DNA of 64,000 nucleotides, taken from Pseudonocardia sp. TRM90224 (GTDB taxonomy: Bacteria > Actinomycetota > Actinomycetes > Mycobacteriales > Pseudonocardiaceae). The translations under genes were made by a program, and so were the position numbers. Shown here in pieces: positions 60,536 through 64,000 of the stretch. The stretch is from positions 17,422-81,421 of the forward strand of contig NZ_JAJGSX010000040.1 in assembly GCF_021245725.1 (NCBI RefSeq), in the 5' to 3' direction. Below the pieces are notes generated by a model. That model was not told the DNA's origin, did no database searches, and was given only the letters and a program-made list of their open reading frames with translations. The first letter of the stretch is position 1. The number at the start of each line of letters is the position of its first letter.

Positions 60536-61738
60536 TCAGGAGGTGCGCGGCGGTTCGTCGGCCAGCGGTTCGGGCTCCGGTTCGGGCTCGGCCACCGGAG
60601 GCACGGGGGCGACGACCGGCGCGATCCCGGCCCGCATGTCGATCTGCTCGCCGAGGTAGCGCAGCACGACGGCCGCGGCCGCCGCGACGGGCACGGAGAG
60701 GAACGCGCCCGCGATGCCGTAGAGCGTGCTGCCGGCCGTCACGGCGAGCAGCACGACCGCTGCGTGCAGGCCGAGGCTGCGCGCCTGCAGGATCGGCTGC
60801 AGGACGTTGCCCTCGAGCTGCTGCACGACGAGGATGATCACCAGGACGATCACGGCCGCGGTGAACCCGTTGCTGACCAGCGCGACCAGCACCGCGAGGG
60901 CACCGGCGACGAGCGCGCCGACGATCGGCACGAACCCGCCGATGAACGTCAGCACGGCGAGCGGCAGCGCCAGCGGCACCCCGACGACGACCAGCCCGAT
61001 GCCGATGAGCACGGCGTCGACGAGGCTCACGACGGCCTGCGTGCGGATGAACTCGCCGAGCGTCTTCCACACCCGGCGCAGCACCTCTGCGAGGTGCCCG
61101 CCGGCTCCGTCGCCGGCGACACCGTGCAGCCACGGGAGGAACCGCGGGCCGTCCTTCACGAAGAGGAAGGCGAGCACGATCGTCAGCAGCGCGGTCACGA
61201 CGCCGGACGCGACACCGCCGATCCCGGTGAGCACGCTGGTCGCGATCGTCGAGACGCTCTGCTGCAGCTGGTTGGTGACCTGCATCAGGGCGGCGTCGAG
61301 CTGGCTCTGCGCGAGGTTGAGCGGCGGGCCGGAGAGCCATTGCTGGATGGCCTGGATGCCGCTCGACGCGCTCTGCGCGATCTGCCCGATGCTGCCCGAG
61401 ACCGACGTCGTGACCAGCGCGATGATGCCGGCGAGCGCGATCATGCCGGCCAGCACGACGGTGCCGGCCGCCGCGGCGGGCGGGAAGCCGCGGCGGCGCA
61501 GCCAGTCGGTCGGCGGCCAGAGCAGCGTCGCGAGGATCAGCGCGAGCAGCACCGGCATCACGATCGACCACAGCCAGGCGATCACCCAGCCCACCAGCGC
61601 GACACCGGCCGCGACGAGCACGAGTCGAAGGCTCCAGCGCGCGGTCCAGCTCACGCCGGCGCCGATGGCCGATCCGCGGCCACGCAGCGGTGGCTCGGTG
61701 GTCGTCACGGCATCAGGCTGCCAGATCACGGTGAACAT
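60536..61738 (-). CDS. AI-2E family transporter (UPF0118 permease)
   Basis: The 400-residue protein has seven or eight membrane helices with the family pattern VMPVLLALILATLLWPPTDWLRRRG, a periplasmic helical domain, FLFVKDGPRF, and a C-terminal FIGGFVPIVGALVAGALAVLVALVSNG plus VVQQLEGNVLQPILQARS. A Pro/Glu-rich tail follows. Substrates range from AI-2 to sodium/proton exchange. Starts at 61738 (ATG) or 61708 (GTG) cannot be separated. A long hairpin region follows the stop. Confidence 0.88.
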   Translation of the reverse strand: MFTVIWQPDAVTTTEPPLRGRGSAIGAGVSWTARWSLRLVLVAAGVALVGWVIAWLWSIVMPVLLALILATLLWPPTDWLRRRGFPPAAAAGTVVLAGMIALAGIIALVTTSVSGSIGQIAQSASSGIQAIQQWLSGPPLNLAQSQLDAALMQVTNQLQQSVSTIATSVLTGIGGVASGVVTALLTIVLAFLFVKDGPRFLPWLHGVAGDGAGGHLAEVLRRVWKTLGEFIRTQAVVSLVDAVLIGIGLVVVGVPLALPLAVLTFIGGFVPIVGALVAGALAVLVALVSNGFTAAVIVLVIILVVQQLEGNVLQPILQARSLGLHAAVVLLAVTAGSTLYGIAGAFLSVPVAAAAAVVLRYLGEQIDMRAGIAPVVAPVPPVAEPEPEPEPLADEPPRTS

Positions 61739-61925
61739 CCGGCGACCGGACACGCGGGCTTGACCTGTACCTGACTTCAGCTCCTAGCGTGGTCGCACAC
61801 GAGCGGCACCGGAACTGTCGGTGCCACCCGCCATCATCGACACAGGCGCCCACCGATGAGTTCCGGCCACATCAGTGGTCAGAACGTGGGAGAGCCGGAT
61901 GGCGCCTGTACCGAGGGAGCACGGG

Positions 61926-63818
61926 ATGAGCATGGAGATGGTGGCGTGGACTTCGATGTACCACGCCGCGAACGCACAGGAGGACCGCCGGCCGTTCTCG
62001 ATGGCGACGCTGCGCAGGATCGCGGGCTTCGCGGCGCCGCACCGCCGCCGCCTGGCCGCATTCCTGCTGGTCAGCGTCGTCGGTGCAGTGCTGGCGGTGG
62101 CCACCCCGGTGCTGGCGGGGCGGGTGGTCGACGCGATCGTCAACGGCGGCCCCATCGGCGTCGTCGTCGGGCTCGCGGTGCTGATCGCCGTGATCGCCGT
62201 CGTCGAGGCGGGCATCGGCATCTGGCAGCGCTTCCTGTCCGCGTCGCTGGGTGAGGGGCTGATCCTCGACCTGCGCGCGTCGGTGTTCGACCACGTGCAG
62301 CGCCAGCCGGTCGCGTTCTTCACCCGCACCCGCACGGGCGCGCTGGTCAGCAGGCTCAACAACGACGTCATCGGCGCGCAGCGTGCGTTCAGCGACACGC
62401 TCTCCGGTGTCGTGGGCAACCTCGTGACGCTGGCGCTGACGCTCGGGGTGATGCTGAGCCTGTCGTGGCAGGTCACCGTCCTCGCGCTGGTGCTGCTGCC
62501 GGTGTTCGTGCTCCCGGCCCGGCGGATGGGGCGCAAGCTGGCGAAGCTCGAGCGGGAGGCCGCGGCGCACAACTCCGCGATGAGCACGCAGATGACCGAG
62601 CGGTTCTCCGCGCCGGGCGCGACGCTCGTCAAGCTGTTCGGGCGGCCGGCCGAGGAGACCCGCGAGTTCGTCGCGCGGGCGGCGCGGGTGCGCGACATCG
62701 GGGTGCGCACCGCGATGGTGCAGTGGGTGTTCATCGCGTCGCTCACGCTGGTCTCCGCGCTCGCGTTGGCGCTGGTCTACGGCCTGGGTGGCTACTTCGC
62801 GCTCAGCGGTGGCATGGCCGCGGGCGACGTCGTCGCGCTCGCGCTGCTGCTGACCCGCCTCTACGCGCCGCTCACTGCGCTGGCGAGCGCGCGGGTCGAG
62901 GTGATGACCGCGCTGGTGAGCTTCGAGCGGGTCTTCGAGGTGCTCGACCTCCCGCCGCTGATCGCCGAGCCGGCAACGCCGATCGACCTGCCGGAGGGAC
63001 CGCTCGCGGTCGAGTTCGACGAGGTCCGCTTCGGCTACCCGGCGGCCGACAAGGTGTCGCTCGCGTCGCTGGAGGAGGTCGCGCAGCTCGACGGTCGCGG
63101 CGGGGAGACCGTGCTGCACGACGTCTCCTTCCGCGCCGAGGCGGGGCAGATGATCGCGCTGGTGGGCTCGTCCGGTGCGGGCAAGTCGACGATCGCGCAG
63201 CTGCTGCCCCGGCTCTACGACGTCGATTCGGGTTCGGTGCGGATCGGCGGGGTCGATGTGCGTGGGCTGTCGTTCGACACGATCCGGGCGACGCTGGGCC
63301 TGGTCACGCAGGACGGGCACCTGTTCCACGAGTCGCTGCGCTCCAACCTGCTGCTCGCCCGGCCGGAGGCCACCGAGGACGAGCTGTGGGACGTCCTGCG
63401 CAGGGCGCGGCTCGCCGACCTGGTCGCCTCGCTGCCCGACGGGCTGGAGACGGTCGTCGGCGAACGCGGCTACCGGCTCTCCGGCGGCGAGCGCCAGCGC
63501 CTCACCATCGCCCGCCTGCTGCTCGCGAAGCCGCGGGTCGTCATCCTCGACGAGGCCACCGCCCACCTCGACTCCACCTCGGAGGCCGCGGTGCAGGAGG
63601 CGCTCGGCGAGGCACTGGAGGGGCGCACGGCCATCGTCATCGCCCACCGCCTCTCCACGATCCGCGCGGCCGACCAGATCCTCGTGCTGGAGGCGGGCCG
63701 GGTCATCGAGCGCGGCACGCACACCGAACTCATGGCCCGCGGCGGGCGCTACGCCGAGCTCCACCGCACCCAGTTCGACCAGCCGGGCGAGCCGACGCTC
63801 GCGGTCGCCGCGAGCTAG
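61926..63818 (+). CDS. ABC transporter, fused permease and ATPase (exporter type)
   Basis: The 630-residue half-transporter has six membrane helices (about 35-320) and an ATPase with Walker A VGSSGAGKST, Q-loop LVTQDGHLF, signature LSGGERQRL, Walker B VVILDEAT and H-loop IAHRLST. An unusual spacer between Walker-A-preceding strands (DKVSLASLEEVAQLDGRGGE) is seen. It is a homodimeric exporter (MsbA/LmrA-like). Family members export lipids, drugs or peptides. It lies 58 kb from the lasso cluster and cannot be tied to it. ATG 61926 follows GGGAG. Confidence 0.92.
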   Translation: MSMEMVAWTSMYHAANAQEDRRPFSMATLRRIAGFAAPHRRRLAAFLLVSVVGAVLAVATPVLAGRVVDAIVNGGPIGVVVGLAVLIAVIAVVEAGIGIWQRFLSASLGEGLILDLRASVFDHVQRQPVAFFTRTRTGALVSRLNNDVIGAQRAFSDTLSGVVGNLVTLALTLGVMLSLSWQVTVLALVLLPVFVLPARRMGRKLAKLEREAAAHNSAMSTQMTERFSAPGATLVKLFGRPAEETREFVARAARVRDIGVRTAMVQWVFIASLTLVSALALALVYGLGGYFALSGGMAAGDVVALALLLTRLYAPLTALASARVEVMTALVSFERVFEVLDLPPLIAEPATPIDLPEGPLAVEFDEVRFGYPAADKVSLASLEEVAQLDGRGGETVLHDVSFRAEAGQMIALVGSSGAGKSTIAQLLPRLYDVDSGSVRIGGVDVRGLSFDTIRATLGLVTQDGHLFHESLRSNLLLARPEATEDELWDVLRRARLADLVASLPDGLETVVGERGYRLSGGERQRLTIARLLLAKPRVVILDEATAHLDSTSEAAVQEALGEALEGRTAIVIAHRLSTIRAADQILVLEAGRVIERGTHTELMARGGRYAELHRTQFDQPGEPTLAVAAS

Positions 63819-63828
63819 CCGGCGGGGG

Positions 63829-63881
63829 GTCAGGAAAGCCACTTTCATGCAACCACGTTGCATGAAAGTGGCTTTGCTGAC
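63829..63881. repeat. R2 palindromic repeat, copy 6 (divergent inner stem)
   Basis: The core AAAGCCACTTTC pairs with its complement, but the loop side is replaced by ATGCAA-CCACG-TTGCAT, giving a 24-bp arm with one mismatch (63829-63852 and 63858-63881). It lies 11 bp after the ABC gene stop. The remaining 119 bp to the window end show no gene. Confidence 0.85.
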
Positions 63882-64000
63882 GTTCCAGGGCGCGGGCGCG
63901 CTCGTGCCCCAACCCAGCGGAGGGGTCACGTCCCGCTGAGTGGTGGAGTTCGTGCTCGACACCGTGCGGGTCAGTGTGTGGTCATGATGCCGTGATGAGG

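Noticed and set aside
61926..63818. ABC exporter as the missing lasso peptide exporter (D gene)
   Set aside because: It is 58 kb away, has its own promoter-side gap and no shared operator. Many ABC exporters exist in such genomes, so a link cannot be supported.
61872..63962. Long minus-strand open frame opposite the ABC transporter
   Set aside because: Composition (Arg, Gln, His, Asp-rich, no motifs) marks it as a shadow of the ABC gene, which has all transporter motifs.
63939..64000. A gene beginning near the right edge on the plus strand
   Set aside because: The GTG frame after the ABC gene closes after 14 codons and nothing else is open long enough to judge in the remaining bases.

Overview
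The window is about 72-75% G+C by eye, with many GTG starts and ATGA/GTGA stop-start overlaps. It encodes a PPOX-class F420-type flavin protein, a mycofactocin-coupled SDR, a Nei2-type glycosylase, a CtaA haem A synthase and several sets of TetR, WYL, XRE and AraC regulators. This points to a filamentous actinobacterium; the overall flavour is Pseudonocardiaceae, possibly Pseudonocardia, which is an inference. No rRNA, CRISPR array, transposase, integrase or phage gene was seen. Two tRNA genes are present (Gly-TCC and Pro-TGG).

Layout. 1-4135: a toroid-fold cyclase-like protein, then a compact lasso-peptide cluster (precursor A, cyclase C, recognition element B1, protease B2) with no exporter beside it. 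4359-9496: accessory genes, namely a CbrC-like zinc protein, a mycofactocin-type SDR with a frameshifted OFA-type MFS transporter, a SnoaL-like protein divergent from a TetR regulator, and a PAP2 phosphatase. 9591-34770: a Wzx/Wzy-type polysaccharide locus. It holds a membrane nucleotide-sugar dehydratase, an aminotransferase, an initiating sugar transferase, a six-gene acyl-carrier module (ACP, SDR, AMP-ligase, LuxE, LuxC, PPTase), three GNAT/FemAB-like acyltransferases, an epimerase, a deacetylase, a secreted glycosidase-like protein, four glycosyltransferases, a polymerase, a flippase and a Wzc-like protein. 34941-43661: small redox and detoxification genes, including an XRE-cupin regulator, a glycopeptide-type glycosyltransferase, and a hydroquinone-dioxygenase / AraC / carboxylesterase group resembling the Bacillus Mhq quinone-defence set. 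43761-64000: two tRNAs, haem A synthase, assorted enzymes, an AlkZ-like glycosylase with an epoxide hydrolase and a WYL regulator, a thermonuclease, a P450, Nei2 with RpiB, an AI-2E-type permease and an ABC exporter.

How the genes may work together. In the polysaccharide locus the dehydratase and aminotransferase would make an amino sugar. The ACP module would activate and possibly reduce an acyl group, and the GNAT/FemAB-like proteins could attach acyl groups. Glycosyltransferases, Wzx, Wzy and the Wzc-like protein would build and export the polymer. The presence of catalytically complete LuxC and LuxE homologues inside a glycan locus is the most unusual enzymatic feature.

Two families of dispersed, nested, perfectly or nearly perfectly palindromic sequences recur between genes (R1: four copies; R2: six copies). 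Most lie at gene 3' ends, and they show compensatory changes in their arms. One R1 copy lies inside the lasso operon. A 16-bp operator-like palindrome is shared by the lasso promoter and the MFS-SDR operon 6 kb away. Four genes look disrupted: the MFS transporter (7-bp tandem repeat), a PASTA protein (homopolymer), a methyltransferase (single-base shift) and a small C-terminal remnant.
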